NCBI RefSeq assembly: GCF_014698115.1
Contig: NZ_JACJSJ010000029.1
Location: 1 to 64,000 of the forward strand
From: Nostoc sp. FACHB-973
GTDB taxonomy: Bacteria; Cyanobacteriota; Cyanobacteriia; Cyanobacteriales; Nostocaceae
Reading direction: 5' to 3'
DNA: 64,000 bases
How positions within the stretch are numbered: position 1 is the first letter of the stretch; each line of letters opens with the position of its first letter. The notes beneath the pieces were generated by a model. It made no database searches. It was given only the letters and a program-made list of their open reading frames with translations, and had not been told where the DNA came from. The translations under genes and the position numbers were made by a program. Shown here piece by piece: positions 26,034-34,641 of the stretch.

Positions 26034-28397
26034 CTATCTAACTGTTTGTAATGGCTTCCAACTATTCAAAGATACTCGAATGGCGCTTAATTCAAGTAAA
26101 TATTTATTGAGCTTATTTTTGTGAATATTAAGAACTTCACGAATTTTATCAGCCTCGGCTTCTTTAGTATTGCGTTCTTTCAGCAAGCGGTCAAAATCAT
26201 CTTGAAACATTTTAATAAAGTCATTGATTTGCTGTTCTGCACTTCTAAAATCTTCCTCTATTTGTTTTTCGATGACTCTCTGTAAAAGCTGTTGATTTTT
26301 TGAAACTTGCTCATCTATCTTCTGCTTAATTTGTTTTGCTGTTTGACGTAAATCAATTTCGTGAAATTCATGCTTATCCTGGTATGAAACGTCTACATAA
26401 TAGACTTTATCTGATTTACAGCAACTACTGTCTTTTTTTGCTTCTTTTCGTGTGCGAGTAAATACCTTTTGCTGGTATTCAATTTTTGCATCTATTTTTT
26501 GAAAATCGAAAGTAGGAAACTGAATATCATTTATATTTATATGAACGTTCAAAGATTGACCAAGATATTGAGAAAGTTCATTTGATATCTGTTGGATATC
26601 TTCTTGTATTTTTTTAACTAAAGCTTCTCTTATTTTTGTTCCATCCCTAACTAGCTTATCTTGAGTGTCTAGCCACCAACTTTGAATATGAGGAGCGCAA
26701 AAATCATTGATGGTGCTGCTAATTCTTTGAGCTTCCGCTCTAGTTTTTGCTCTAATGATATATGAGTCTGATATCTCGAAGGAATTTTGATATCCAGAAT
26801 CATAAATATTTAATGAGTCTGGAACAGATTGCTTCATACTGTCTAGCAAAGAGTTGCGTGTTTTCAGTACTGTTTTAAGTCCTTTTCCTAAAACTTTGCC
26901 TATCCCAGGAATAAACTCTAGCACTGTTCCACCTATTTCTCCAGCAATAGCAAACCAGTCAACATCTTTATGTACGTGACTTTGTAAATTATCAGACTGT
27001 TTAATATTATGTTTTGTGCATTTGCCAACCCTGGTCTGAGCAATATGATCAATTTCATTTTGGATTTTATCTTTTGCTTCGTAAGCAAATATGCTAACTC
27101 CTTGGATAAAACCCTTTATTAGTATTTCTTTTTGCTGTTCTACAGACTTTTTTACATTTGCAACCTTGCTTTTAGCAAACTCAGAATGTTTCCGGTAATC
27201 CTCTACTTTTATTTTCAGGGATTCAATTGTTATATCCCAACCACTAAATTGTGTATTCAAAGAATTTTCAATTGCCTTTGCTGCGTTATCCAGTTTTGCC
27301 AATGCATCACTCAGAAGATTCCAACCAGCATTTTGAGTGATGGTTTCAATAACTATTTTTTGAATAGTAGGTAAACCACTATCTTCTAAAGCTTTTGGTG
27401 CAATTTTGTGTGGCGCAGGTATAATTTGGTTGCCTTCTTCATCTTCTATGGCATACCTAGCACTAAAAAACTGTTTGAAGTCCTTTTTCTGGCTTTCAGT
27501 TGCTTTGTTTTGTTCGATCAGTTTTGCTAAAAGTCCTTGTCTAGAACTTGCAGGATAGATAATTGGATTTGGAAAGCCAAAGGTAGTTAATTCTCGTTTC
27601 AAGTCTTCTATGACATCAGCAATTTCTCTGTCTTTTTCTGTCTTTTGATCGACTTTATTAAGGATGAAGTAAATCTTACCTGTGTTCTCAGCTAAAATTT
27701 CCTTACGATTTTCTATAACATCCTTAAATAAATCTGAGATAGCATTATCTTTGTAAGAAGCGTAATTTAAAACAAACAAAATTGCATTGCACTTTCGCAG
27801 CGCTTCTAGTGTAGTTTGCTTGAGTTTTACATTGAAATTGCTAGATTCCCACTCATTGGGACCAGGAGTGTCAACTAAAGTAAAACCAGCAAGGGAAGAA
27901 AGTCCGCTAATGGCTTCGATAGGATACTCGATCTCAAAGCTTATAGTATTGTCAGGATTATCTTTTTCCCGAATCTCACGGGTACGCACTAGAAATTTTT
28001 GTTGAATTTCTCCAGCATCACCTTCAGCAAGAACAACAGGCCGTCTTTGTCCCTCTCGGTATTCCAAAAGTCTTGGGATTTGCCCAGATGGAATATGTCG
28101 AACATCTGTACGGCAGATTGTACATGCTGCTGTCTCACTCGCCAGAACATCAGCACCAATCACGGCATTTAAAAAAGTGCTCTTGCCAGCTTTCATAGCC
28201 GCAATCACAGCTACCTGATACTTTTTCTCTTTCAAGTCATGTAGGGCTTCGTTAATATTATCTTCGACACTCTGCAAACCTTTAGTATCATCTCCTTCAT
28301 TGAGGCGACCTTGACGAATTTCTTGAAGGTAGCGTAAAAGATCAGTGCCAGTATTGTAGATGCTGTCGTGCGCTGCTTGGAACTGTTCAGAGGACAT
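26034..28397 (-). CDS. Bacterial dynamin-like GTPase
   Basis: A 787-residue large GTPase of the dynamin superfamily. G1 AAMKAGKSTFLNAVIG at about 66-81, a G2 threonine region near ASETAACTICRT, G3 FTLVDTPGPNE at about 172-182 and G4 FILNKVDQKTE near 245-255 are all present. The long remainder is helical with coiled-coil segments (stalk/bundle) and includes a Gly/Ile-rich membrane-interacting stretch, IAGEIGGTVLEFIPGIGKVLGKGLK (about 485-510), a candidate paddle. Members remodel or tether membranes, and some take part in membrane-based phage defence. It follows the caspase/Trypco1/kinase genes, but whether it belongs to one system is inference. Confidence 0.88.
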   Translation of the reverse strand: MSSEQFQAAHDSIYNTGTDLLRYLQEIRQGRLNEGDDTKGLQSVEDNINEALHDLKEKKYQVAVIAAMKAGKSTFLNAVIGADVLASETAACTICRTDVRHIPSGQIPRLLEYREGQRRPVVLAEGDAGEIQQKFLVRTREIREKDNPDNTISFEIEYPIEAISGLSSLAGFTLVDTPGPNEWESSNFNVKLKQTTLEALRKCNAILFVLNYASYKDNAISDLFKDVIENRKEILAENTGKIYFILNKVDQKTEKDREIADVIEDLKRELTTFGFPNPIIYPASSRQGLLAKLIEQNKATESQKKDFKQFFSARYAIEDEEGNQIIPAPHKIAPKALEDSGLPTIQKIVIETITQNAGWNLLSDALAKLDNAAKAIENSLNTQFSGWDITIESLKIKVEDYRKHSEFAKSKVANVKKSVEQQKEILIKGFIQGVSIFAYEAKDKIQNEIDHIAQTRVGKCTKHNIKQSDNLQSHVHKDVDWFAIAGEIGGTVLEFIPGIGKVLGKGLKTVLKTRNSLLDSMKQSVPDSLNIYDSGYQNSFEISDSYIIRAKTRAEAQRISSTINDFCAPHIQSWWLDTQDKLVRDGTKIREALVKKIQEDIQQISNELSQYLGQSLNVHININDIQFPTFDFQKIDAKIEYQQKVFTRTRKEAKKDSSCCKSDKVYYVDVSYQDKHEFHEIDLRQTAKQIKQKIDEQVSKNQQLLQRVIEKQIEEDFRSAEQQINDFIKMFQDDFDRLLKERNTKEAEADKIREVLNIHKNKLNKYLLELSAIRVSLNSWKPLQTVR

Positions 28398-28546
28398 AAT
28401 TGTGTAAGGAAAAGATTAGTTAAAGCACGTACAGCTTAAATTACTAATCAAAATATTTACCTCAGTGATTACACTGTTAGATTAAAGGCGATCGCACTCC
28501 ATTCCTTAACTAACAAATCGTTCAGCTACTCGCACAGAAACAAAGT

Positions 28547-28649
28547 TACAGCGCTTCCGGCTATTATGCAATATAGTTTTCTCCTTGCCCCTCTCCTATC
28601 ATTGCTTTCAGCTTTTAGGATGTACCTCATAGCTGCCGGAAGTGCTGTA
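28547..28649. mobile_element. MITE-like element, TACAGCRCTTCCGGC ends
   Basis: A 103-bp non-coding element with inverted ends: left TTACAGCGCTTCCGGCTA, right TAGCTGCCGGAAGTGCTGTA. It carries no gene. It ends one base before the ATG of the CopG-like relic at 28651, where it has displaced the ribosome-binding site. Confidence 0.7.
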
Positions 28650-28650
28650 T

Positions 28651-28854
28651 ATGAACAAGTCTTATGAAGAACTCGAACTACACTTAAAACTGCGTGCGTG
28701 AGAAACAGTATGAATAAACATACCAACAGATACATTGGAATCGCTCAAAAAAATTGCAGCTAACCAAGATATGTCACTTGAAGCATTACTCAAGTTTTAC
28801 ATTGGACAGAGTTTGCGGCAAGATTTAGCTAAAATATTAGCTGAACGTCCTTAA
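28651..28854 (+). pseudogene. CopG-like antitoxin relic with two in-frame stops
   Basis: A 68-codon frame interrupted by TGA at 28699-28701 and 28711-28713. Read through, it gives MNKSYEELELHLKLRA*ETV*INIPTDTLESLKKIAANQDMSLEALLKFYIGQ and so on: a short lead, a beta strand (INIP), and two helices, the ribbon-helix-helix layout of cyanobacterial CopG-type antitoxins. The C-terminus is short (LAKILAERP). A MITE abuts its ATG and a second MITE starts 7 bp after its stop. No toxin is attached. Confidence 0.8.
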
Positions 28855-28861
28855 ATAAAAC

Positions 28862-28952
28862 AGGACTTACGCAAAATTATGAAAAAACGAACCGCAAAGG
28901 ACGCAAAGGACACAAAGAAATAAGAGTTTCAGAGAGTTTTTGCGTAAGTCCT
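28862..28952. mobile_element. 91-bp MITE, AGGACTTACGCA family, copy 1
   Basis: Ends AGGACTTACGCAA and TTTGCGTAAGTCCT are inverted repeats; the interior contains ACCGCAAAGGACGCAAAGGA and TAAGAGTTTCAGAGAGTTTT. The same 91-bp element lies in reverse orientation at 34642-34732 with only about a tenth of its positions changed. It encodes nothing; a full-length parent transposon is not in the window. Confidence 0.85.
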
Positions 28953-29103
28953 ATAAAATACTCATTGTCAGAATAAATTTAGGACGAAGTCCAATAAATG
29001 ACTTGAGAATTCAAAAATGCCTAACCAAATAATGTCATCTGTAGATGAAAAATAAAATAGGACGCGTGCTAGTATCAAGCAAGATGAGGCCATTGGAGCA
29101 TAT

Positions 29104-29313
29104 ATGCCAGAAATAAATTTAGATGATATTAAACTTAAAGAACTTTTGAAAACAGCAATTGTTGAGGTACTTCAAGAGCAGAAAGAAGTATTTTATGATT
29201 TATTGGCAGAAATCATAGAAGATATAGCCTTAGAAAAGGCTATTAAAGAAGGTGAAAATACTGAAACTGTTAGCCGCGAAGCTATTTTCCAAATTTTGGA
29301 CAGTCAAGGATGA
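29104..29313 (+). CDS. Antitoxin of a RelE/ParE-type module
   Basis: A 69-residue acidic, all-helical protein (MPEINLDDIKLKELLKTAIVEVLQEQKEVFYDLLAEIIEDIALEKAIKEGE...), the usual form of cyanobacterial antitoxins that precede a RelE/ParE toxin. Its stop overlaps the toxin ATG by four bases (ATGA), giving translational coupling. A GGAG lies close upstream of the ATG. No known DNA-binding fold was recognised in so short a chain. Confidence 0.82.
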   Translation: MPEINLDDIKLKELLKTAIVEVLQEQKEVFYDLLAEIIEDIALEKAIKEGENTETVSREAIFQILDSQG

Positions 29314-29576
29314 ATATAGAGTTCAGAAAAAGCTTTGAGAAAGATTTAAATAATATTCGGGATGAAGCCTTACTTAAAAAGATTAAGATGGTGATTGAAG
29401 AAGTAGAAAAGGCGGTAAATCTCGCAGATATAAGTAATATTAAAAAACTCCAAGGAGATGGTAACTATTATCGGATCAGAATTGGAGACTATAGAGTTGG
29501 AATTGCAGTATCGGAAAGTGCTGTGCTTTTTGTGAGGGTATTGCACAGGAAAGATGTTTACAGGTACTTTCCGTAG
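29310..29576 (+). CDS. RelE/ParE-family toxin
   Basis: An 88-residue toxin of the RelE/ParE superfamily: MNIEFRKSFEKDLNNIRDEALLKKIKMVIEEVE forms the strand and helical hairpin, then ISNIKKLQGDGNYYRIRIGDYRVGIAVSESAVLFVRVLHRKDVYRYFP. The L-x-G-x-x-x-Y-R-I-R-x-G-D-Y-R-V core and VLHRKDVYRYFP end are typical of RelE-like mRNA interferases, with the usual Arg and terminal Tyr positions kept. The pair looks intact. It is second in its two-gene operon and convergent with the GGDEF gene ten bases away. Confidence 0.9.
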   Translation: MNIEFRKSFEKDLNNIRDEALLKKIKMVIEEVEKAVNLADISNIKKLQGDGNYYRIRIGDYRVGIAVSESAVLFVRVLHRKDVYRYFP

Positions 29577-29586
29577 ATTCTATTCA

Positions 29587-31071
29587 TCAGAAGCGGGTTT
29601 GATTGCGCCCGTTTTTCTTTGCTTCTCGAACTTTGTCGCTGGCACGCTGCAACAAAGACACAGGACTATCTTCTGGCATGAATTCCACAACTCCGATGCT
29701 AGCAGTGATTTGAAACCGCTGACCGTTGTAAGCTGTGAGGATTTCCTCGCTCAGAGCTAGGCGAATTCGTTCAGCTATCTGACATCCCATGTTCAGGTTA
29801 GTGTCAGACATGACAATACAGAATTCCTCTCCACCATAGCGTGTAACCCAATCTACTGCTCTGATGTTACTTTGAAATACTTGTGCAGCAGTTCTGAGAG
29901 CTTGATCCCCAGTCGGAAAGCCGTAGGTTCGATTGACTTCACCGAAATGATCCAAATCCAGGAGTACCAGTGTTAATGGTTGCTGATATTTGTGAAACTT
30001 TTCTATTTCGCGCAGTAGTAATCTGTCGAGAAAGCGGCGATTGAAAATCTCAGTCAAACCATCGTGTTCGGCTTCTGCTCTGTATTTCTTGGCTAGACGA
30101 CTGGCCTTAAGTACCATCTCAGTAATCATCCGTTCAGCAGTGACGCGAATTCGATGCTCAAAATCAGTGATTAGCTTGTCTTGTCCAGAAGCATCTGCAA
30201 TAGCATCAAATTCCTCAGTGGTTACAACTTGGTTGCGTCCTTTCTGCTTGGCAGCATAGATACATTGATTGATTTCCTGCCATAGTTGCTCAACAGATGA
30301 ATGTCCTGTCATCGGAACCACTCCCAAGGAAGCTGTGAGATTAACACAAGACATTTCATCAAGTTTGAATTCATGAGTCTCAATCTGAGTCCTGAGAAAT
30401 TCTGCAAAGGCTTTCCCCTGCTCAGCATTGCCACGCATACAAATAGCGAATTTATCACCCCCTGTCCGAGCGACGATGCCTGCTCCTAGTGAATACTTTT
30501 GGAGAATCTGCCCAACCTCCTGCAATATCTGATCTCCCGCAATATGACCATGACTATCATTGATAAACTTGAAACCGTCAATATCCAGGTAAATCAAACA
30601 TACAGGCTCACTATCTTCCTTCGATGTCAAAAGCTCGATCGCATGATCATTAAATTTGCGAAAATTAGCAATCCCCGTTAATTTATCAAGATTCAATGAA
30701 TGCTTTTGCTTGGTATGCCACAAAGTCCGCTGCAAACGCAAACCTATTTGCCAATCAATTGCATCACGTTTACAAGTTTCATCTCCTGCTTCCAACCAAC
30801 AAAGGGCAGTAGATTCTTGCTCAATGGTGTCTATCAAAACTACTGTTGGTAAACCAATAGTTGTATATATGTACTTCACTTCCTCCAGGTTCTCAAAAGT
30901 CCTGATATCGAGTACAACAACATCAAAACCTTTCTCAAATAATGCTGGAATATCAACTCGAATCCACTCAAAATTGAGGGAAAACTCTTTTGGTTGGGGC
31001 AAATCAGTTGGACTGCACCAAGCAACTCGTATCGCTTTCACTTGTTCATTCATTAATTCCAACTTTAGCAC
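29587..31071 (-). CDS. Receiver-like / dual GGDEF diguanylate cyclase
   Basis: A 494-residue cytoplasmic protein. Residues 1-110 form a REC-like fold (WVRVD..., FDVVVLDIRTFEN, LPTVVLIDT) in which the aspartate strand is kept but the rest is divergent. Two GGDEF domains follow. The first (about 125-290) has DIDGFKFINDSHGHIAGD and RTGGDKFAI, where the active GG(D/E)EF is changed to GGDKF. The second (about 335-494) has DLDHFGEVNRTYGFPTGD and RYGGEEFCIV, an intact catalytic site. So the second should make c-di-GMP, with the first probably regulatory. No clear RxxD inhibitory site was found. Alternative start at 31053 (MNEQVK). Confidence 0.9.
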   Translation of the reverse strand: MLKLELMNEQVKAIRVAWCSPTDLPQPKEFSLNFEWIRVDIPALFEKGFDVVVLDIRTFENLEEVKYIYTTIGLPTVVLIDTIEQESTALCWLEAGDETCKRDAIDWQIGLRLQRTLWHTKQKHSLNLDKLTGIANFRKFNDHAIELLTSKEDSEPVCLIYLDIDGFKFINDSHGHIAGDQILQEVGQILQKYSLGAGIVARTGGDKFAICMRGNAEQGKAFAEFLRTQIETHEFKLDEMSCVNLTASLGVVPMTGHSSVEQLWQEINQCIYAAKQKGRNQVVTTEEFDAIADASGQDKLITDFEHRIRVTAERMITEMVLKASRLAKKYRAEAEHDGLTEIFNRRFLDRLLLREIEKFHKYQQPLTLVLLDLDHFGEVNRTYGFPTGDQALRTAAQVFQSNIRAVDWVTRYGGEEFCIVMSDTNLNMGCQIAERIRLALSEEILTAYNGQRFQITASIGVVEFMPEDSPVSLLQRASDKVREAKKNGRNQTRF

Positions 31072-31557
31072 CCAAAAACCGTAGGATAACTATCTTAAAT
31101 ACTTAATTGTGCTTTTATAGAACAGAATTCAGAACTCAGGAATCAGAATTCAGGATGAATTCTGTACGACTGGGTAATGAATATTGGTTTAAAACCTCGC
31201 CCCTTGTGGCGCGAAACTAGTATTAAATTTTTTCAAAAGTCAAAACTCTATCCCTTTATGGGTAGAGTATTCTGAATTCTGAATTCTGAATTCTGACTCC
31301 TTTTTATAGATACTTTAAAGTTTAACAACCAAATTCAGCAACGCCATCAGTTGTTTGTATAATAAAATTGAATTAGGGACTTCCAATTAAAAAATATCCC
31401 ATCCCTGCGGGACGCTTCGTGAACGTAAGGTAGCACAGCTGTGCTACCCGAAAAATCTAAAATTGGCGCGGTCAATAATTCTTAATGTCCATCTCACCAC
31501 ACTATGTGATTGATAACTGATAATCCAAATATCGATCGCCAGCAAGAGTGTTGAGTT
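31072..31557. other. Repeat-rich intergenic region
   Basis: Divergent promoter region of the GGDEF protein and the debranching enzyme. It contains AATTCTGA-type heptamer repeats (about 31120-31160 and 31268-31302), the short SDR CCCTGCGGGACGCTTCGTGA near 31402, and copy 3 of the GGTAGCACAG palindrome (31425-31450). No gene is supported. Confidence 0.6.
31425..31450. repeat. REP-like palindrome, GTAGGGTAGCACAGC family, copy 3
   Basis: Core GGTAGCACAGCTGTGCTACC is a perfect 20-bp palindrome matching the copies at 253-280 and 23262-23289; the outer arms are degraded. Confidence 0.75.
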
Positions 31558-33543
31558 ATGTCTATTGAATTTGGGCGGGAAATCTGCGGTCATCTTGACA
31601 TAGCAGAGTCACGGGAATGGTTGGTTACTAATGGCATTGGTGGTTATGCCTCTGGAACAGTGGCAGGTTTATTGACCCGCCGCTATCACGGGTTACTAGT
31701 AGCAGCATTGCAACCGCCTCTAGGTCGCACCTTACTGTTGACAAAACTAGATGAAACGGTATTGTATGGCGATCGCTCTTATTCTCTACACAGCAATCGT
31801 TGGGCAGATGGTACCGTCAATCCCCACGGCTATGAACATATTGAACGTTTTTCTCTGGAAGGTACAGTTCCTCTATGGCGTTTTGCTGTTGCTGATGCTT
31901 TGTTAGAAAAACGAATTTGGATGCAACAGGGAGCAAATACAACTTATGTCCAATATATTCTGCGTCGTGCCACCCAACCGCTGAAGTTGACACTTAAGGC
32001 GATCGTCAACTACCGCGATTATCACAGCGACACCCATAATAACAATGATTGGCAGATGTCTATTCAGCAGGTGGAACAGGGAATTTCTGTAACTGCCGAT
32101 CCTGACGCTGTACCAATATATCTGTTAACTGACCACGCCACCGCCTCCCCCGTCCACAATTGGTACTATAACTTTGACCTAGCAGTTGAACGCTATCGGG
32201 GATTGAGCGACAAAGAAGACCACCTCCACGCCGCTACCTTTGAAGTTACGCTCAATTTAGGAGAATCCGTCACATTTGTTGCCAGCACTCATAAGCAACC
32301 AGAATTGAATGGCGAAGCAGCACTCAAATACCGTCACAGTCTTGAGCAGAAATTAATCGGACTCTGGAAATCTAACCGACCCCTTAACGCTACCGATTCT
32401 CCAGCTTGGGTGAATCATTTAGTTTTGGCTGCTGACCAGTTTATCGTCGATCGCTCCGTCCCAGAAGACCCCTATGGCAAAACTATCATCGCTGGTTATC
32501 CCTGGTTTAGCGACTGGGGACGCGATACCATGATTAGCCTACCTGGTTTGACCCTCGCCACAGGTCGCCCAGAGGTCGCACGTTCGATTCTTCGCACCTT
32601 TGCTAGGCATGTAGACCAGGGAATGTTGCCCAATCGTTTCCCGGATGCGGGTGAGACGCCAGAATACAACACAGTGGATGCGACTCTCTGGTATTTTGAA
32701 GCCATTCGAGCTTATTATAATGCCACTGAGGATAATGATTTGCTGATGGAACTATTCCCTGTGCTGGCAGACATCATCAACTGGCACTGTCGCGGCACAC
32801 GCTACAACATCCGCCTCGATGCCACTGATGGTTTACTGTATGCAGGAGAAAAGGGTGTGCAACTGACTTGGATGGATGCGAAAGTGGGAGATTGGGTAGT
32901 AACGCCTCGCATTGGTAAACCGATTGAAGTCAATGCCCTGTGGTATAATGCTCTGCGGACAATGGCAAAATTTGCCCGTTTGATTGGCAAGCCCCACCAA
33001 GAGTATCAGGCGATCGCTGACCGCGCCCAAATCAGATTTTCTCGCTTTTGGAATCAGGAAACAGGCTATTGCTACGATGTGCTGGATACTCCGGATGGCG
33101 ATGACGCATCTGCGCGTCCCAACCAGATTTTTGCCGTTTCCTTACCTGAAAGCCCGCTCACCCCAGCCCAACAAAAAGCAGTGGTAGACGTTTGTGGGCA
33201 GATGCTACTAACTTCATATGGATTGCGATCGCTTGCCCCCAATCATCCCCAATACCAGGGTAAATACGGTGGTAATCAGTATCAACGTGATGGAGCTTAC
33301 CACCAGGGAACCGTCTGGGGTTGGTTGTTGGGGTCGTTTGTTTTAGCACACCTGCGCGTCTACAAAAATCCTAAACAGGCGCGTCAATTGTTGCAACCAA
33401 TGGCTAATCATCTAACAGCGCACGGTCTTGGCAGTCTCAGCGAAATTTTTGATGGCGATGCCCCCATGAATCCACGGGGATGTATTGCCCAAGCGTGGAC
33501 AGTTGCAGAGGTCTTGCGTGCTTGGCAGGCAACGGAGAACTGA
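31558..33543 (+). CDS. Amylo-alpha-1,6-glucosidase (glycogen debranching enzyme)
   Basis: A 661-residue enzyme that removes alpha-1,6 branches of glycogen. The N-terminal domain has the hallmark WLVTNGIGGYASGTVAGLLTRRYHGLLVAA (about 20-50). The catalytic (alpha/alpha)6-barrel (about 280-655) contains IAGYPWFSDWGRDTMISLPG with the acidic active-site residue, ANRFPDAGETPEYNTVDATLW-like conserved segment, and YQRDGAYHQGTVWGWLLGSF with GDAPMNPRGCIAQAWTVAEVLR near the end. Its product, linear glucans, would feed TreY/TreZ encoded 16 kb away. It is monocistronic. Confidence 0.94.
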   Translation: MSIEFGREICGHLDIAESREWLVTNGIGGYASGTVAGLLTRRYHGLLVAALQPPLGRTLLLTKLDETVLYGDRSYSLHSNRWADGTVNPHGYEHIERFSLEGTVPLWRFAVADALLEKRIWMQQGANTTYVQYILRRATQPLKLTLKAIVNYRDYHSDTHNNNDWQMSIQQVEQGISVTADPDAVPIYLLTDHATASPVHNWYYNFDLAVERYRGLSDKEDHLHAATFEVTLNLGESVTFVASTHKQPELNGEAALKYRHSLEQKLIGLWKSNRPLNATDSPAWVNHLVLAADQFIVDRSVPEDPYGKTIIAGYPWFSDWGRDTMISLPGLTLATGRPEVARSILRTFARHVDQGMLPNRFPDAGETPEYNTVDATLWYFEAIRAYYNATEDNDLLMELFPVLADIINWHCRGTRYNIRLDATDGLLYAGEKGVQLTWMDAKVGDWVVTPRIGKPIEVNALWYNALRTMAKFARLIGKPHQEYQAIADRAQIRFSRFWNQETGYCYDVLDTPDGDDASARPNQIFAVSLPESPLTPAQQKAVVDVCGQMLLTSYGLRSLAPNHPQYQGKYGGNQYQRDGAYHQGTVWGWLLGSFVLAHLRVYKNPKQARQLLQPMANHLTAHGLGSLSEIFDGDAPMNPRGCIAQAWTVAEVLRAWQATEN

Positions 33544-33764
33544 TAGGTGAATCAAGTATAAAAATTCGTTTTTTATCTGATTTTAACAATAAAGAATAAA
33601 GGCTTCAGTCGTCAGAATTGAGTTGGGTATATTGATTCTGAATTCTGAATTCTCAATTCTGATTTCTCTTTTAAACAAGCCATTCTGCTTGAAAAATTTG
33701 GTTAGCAGTTAACGACAATTCTGGAAAAATTGGCGATACTATTCGGTCATTACCCCTGAACTGA

Positions 33765-33926
33765 CTAACTTGGTGCAAAAATCTGTTCAGCCGTTAAAGG
33801 AATGTTTGGAAACAATCTAGAATCAATTCGATCTTGCCCTCGAAACACCTTTGCGGGTAAATACGAACCATCGTCCCAGACAAGAAACTCTTGAAAAGTC
33901 AGTGGTTGTGTGACGGTTGCGTACAT
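33765..33926 (-). pseudogene. Uma2 relic with internal deletion
   Basis: From an ATG at 33926: MYATVTQPLTFQEFLVWDDGS, the typical Uma2 start, runs directly into YLPAKVFRGQDRIDSRLFPNIPLTAEQIFAPS, the typical Uma2 end (compare LNLTAEQIF in the copy at 63230). The 120 or so central residues holding the nuclease-like core are missing. The reading frame stays open upstream to 34091, but that part is antisense to the higB relic. It cannot encode a working nuclease. Confidence 0.8.
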
Positions 33927-34019
33927 CGTCCTCGCTCCATTGCTGGCGGGTACTTCATTCAATGCTACCAAGATGTACAGCTTGCCCACTACAATTATCA
34001 GCTTGTAATGAATAGGTAA

Positions 34020-34127
34020 GGCGATCGCAAGGGTAAGCATAGTATTCGGATTAATGACCAATACCGGATTTGCTTCAGATAGACATATCAAGACCCGTCA
34101 GAAGTTGAAATAGTAGACTACCATTAG
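34020..34127 (+). pseudogene. higB toxin relic
   Basis: Read in frame with one stop ignored, this gives GDRKGKHSIRINDQYRICFR*TYQDPSEVEIVDYH*. The SIRINDQYRICF and EVEIVDYH stretches are the signature end of HigB toxins. The TAG at 34080-34082 replaces the tryptophan normally following CF(R/V), one base change from TGG. The N-terminal two thirds are absent. The terminal TAG is 14 bp before the higA ATG, the normal higBA spacing, so an originally intact higBA pair decayed on its toxin side. Confidence 0.85.
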
Positions 34128-34141
34128 GAGATTACCAAGAG

Positions 34142-34456
34142 ATGAGAGTTCCAAAAAATAGACTCCCCTCACATCCCGGTGAAATATTACTCAAAGATTT
34201 TCTAGAACCAATGGGAATATCACAAAGAGAACTTGCAGATGCAATTCATGTTCCTTATCAGCGAATTAATGAGGTTGTAAATCAAAAGCGGGGTATTACG
34301 CCTAGTACAGCATTACGGTTAGCAAAATTTTTTGGGAATAGTTCAGAGTTTTGGTTAAACCTCCAACAGAATTGGGAACTCTACTATGTTCTGAAGGAAG
34401 AAGAAGAGGAACTAAAAACTATTGCACAATTCAACAGTTCTGAAGCAACAGCTTGA
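34142..34456 (+). CDS. higA: HigA-family antitoxin (XRE HTH), orphaned
   Basis: A 104-residue antitoxin: RLPSHPGEILLKDFLEPMGISQRELADAIHVPYQRINEVVNQKRGITPSTALRLAKFFGNSSEFWLNLQQNWELY, an XRE-type helix-turn-helix (about 25-75) with the family's HPGEIL lead and FWLNLQ tail. HigA binds and neutralises HigB and represses its own promoter. AGGAG at 34127-34131 gives a good start. The toxin directly upstream is a decayed fragment, so this gene is an orphan that may protect against a HigB elsewhere or act as a regulator. Confidence 0.93.
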   Translation: MRVPKNRLPSHPGEILLKDFLEPMGISQRELADAIHVPYQRINEVVNQKRGITPSTALRLAKFFGNSSEFWLNLQQNWELYYVLKEEEEELKTIAQFNSSEATA

Positions 34457-34641
34457 GGTATGGTAACAGAAGGCGATCGCTCCACCAAAGCCTTTGGCTA
34501 ACGCAATTGGTGAGTTTAGTGCGATCGTATCTGTCTAATGATACTTGCCTCAATCATCCCATAGGTCTTGGATGGACACACCTTTTTAAAAGTTTTTGTG
34601 TCTTTCCTAACAAATTATATGCAATGATGTCTGATGTGATT

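Noticed and set aside
33926-34091. Minus-strand frame extending the Uma2 relic upstream to 34091
   Set aside because: Part of it is antisense to the recognisable higB remnant, and the Uma2 family start is at 33926.
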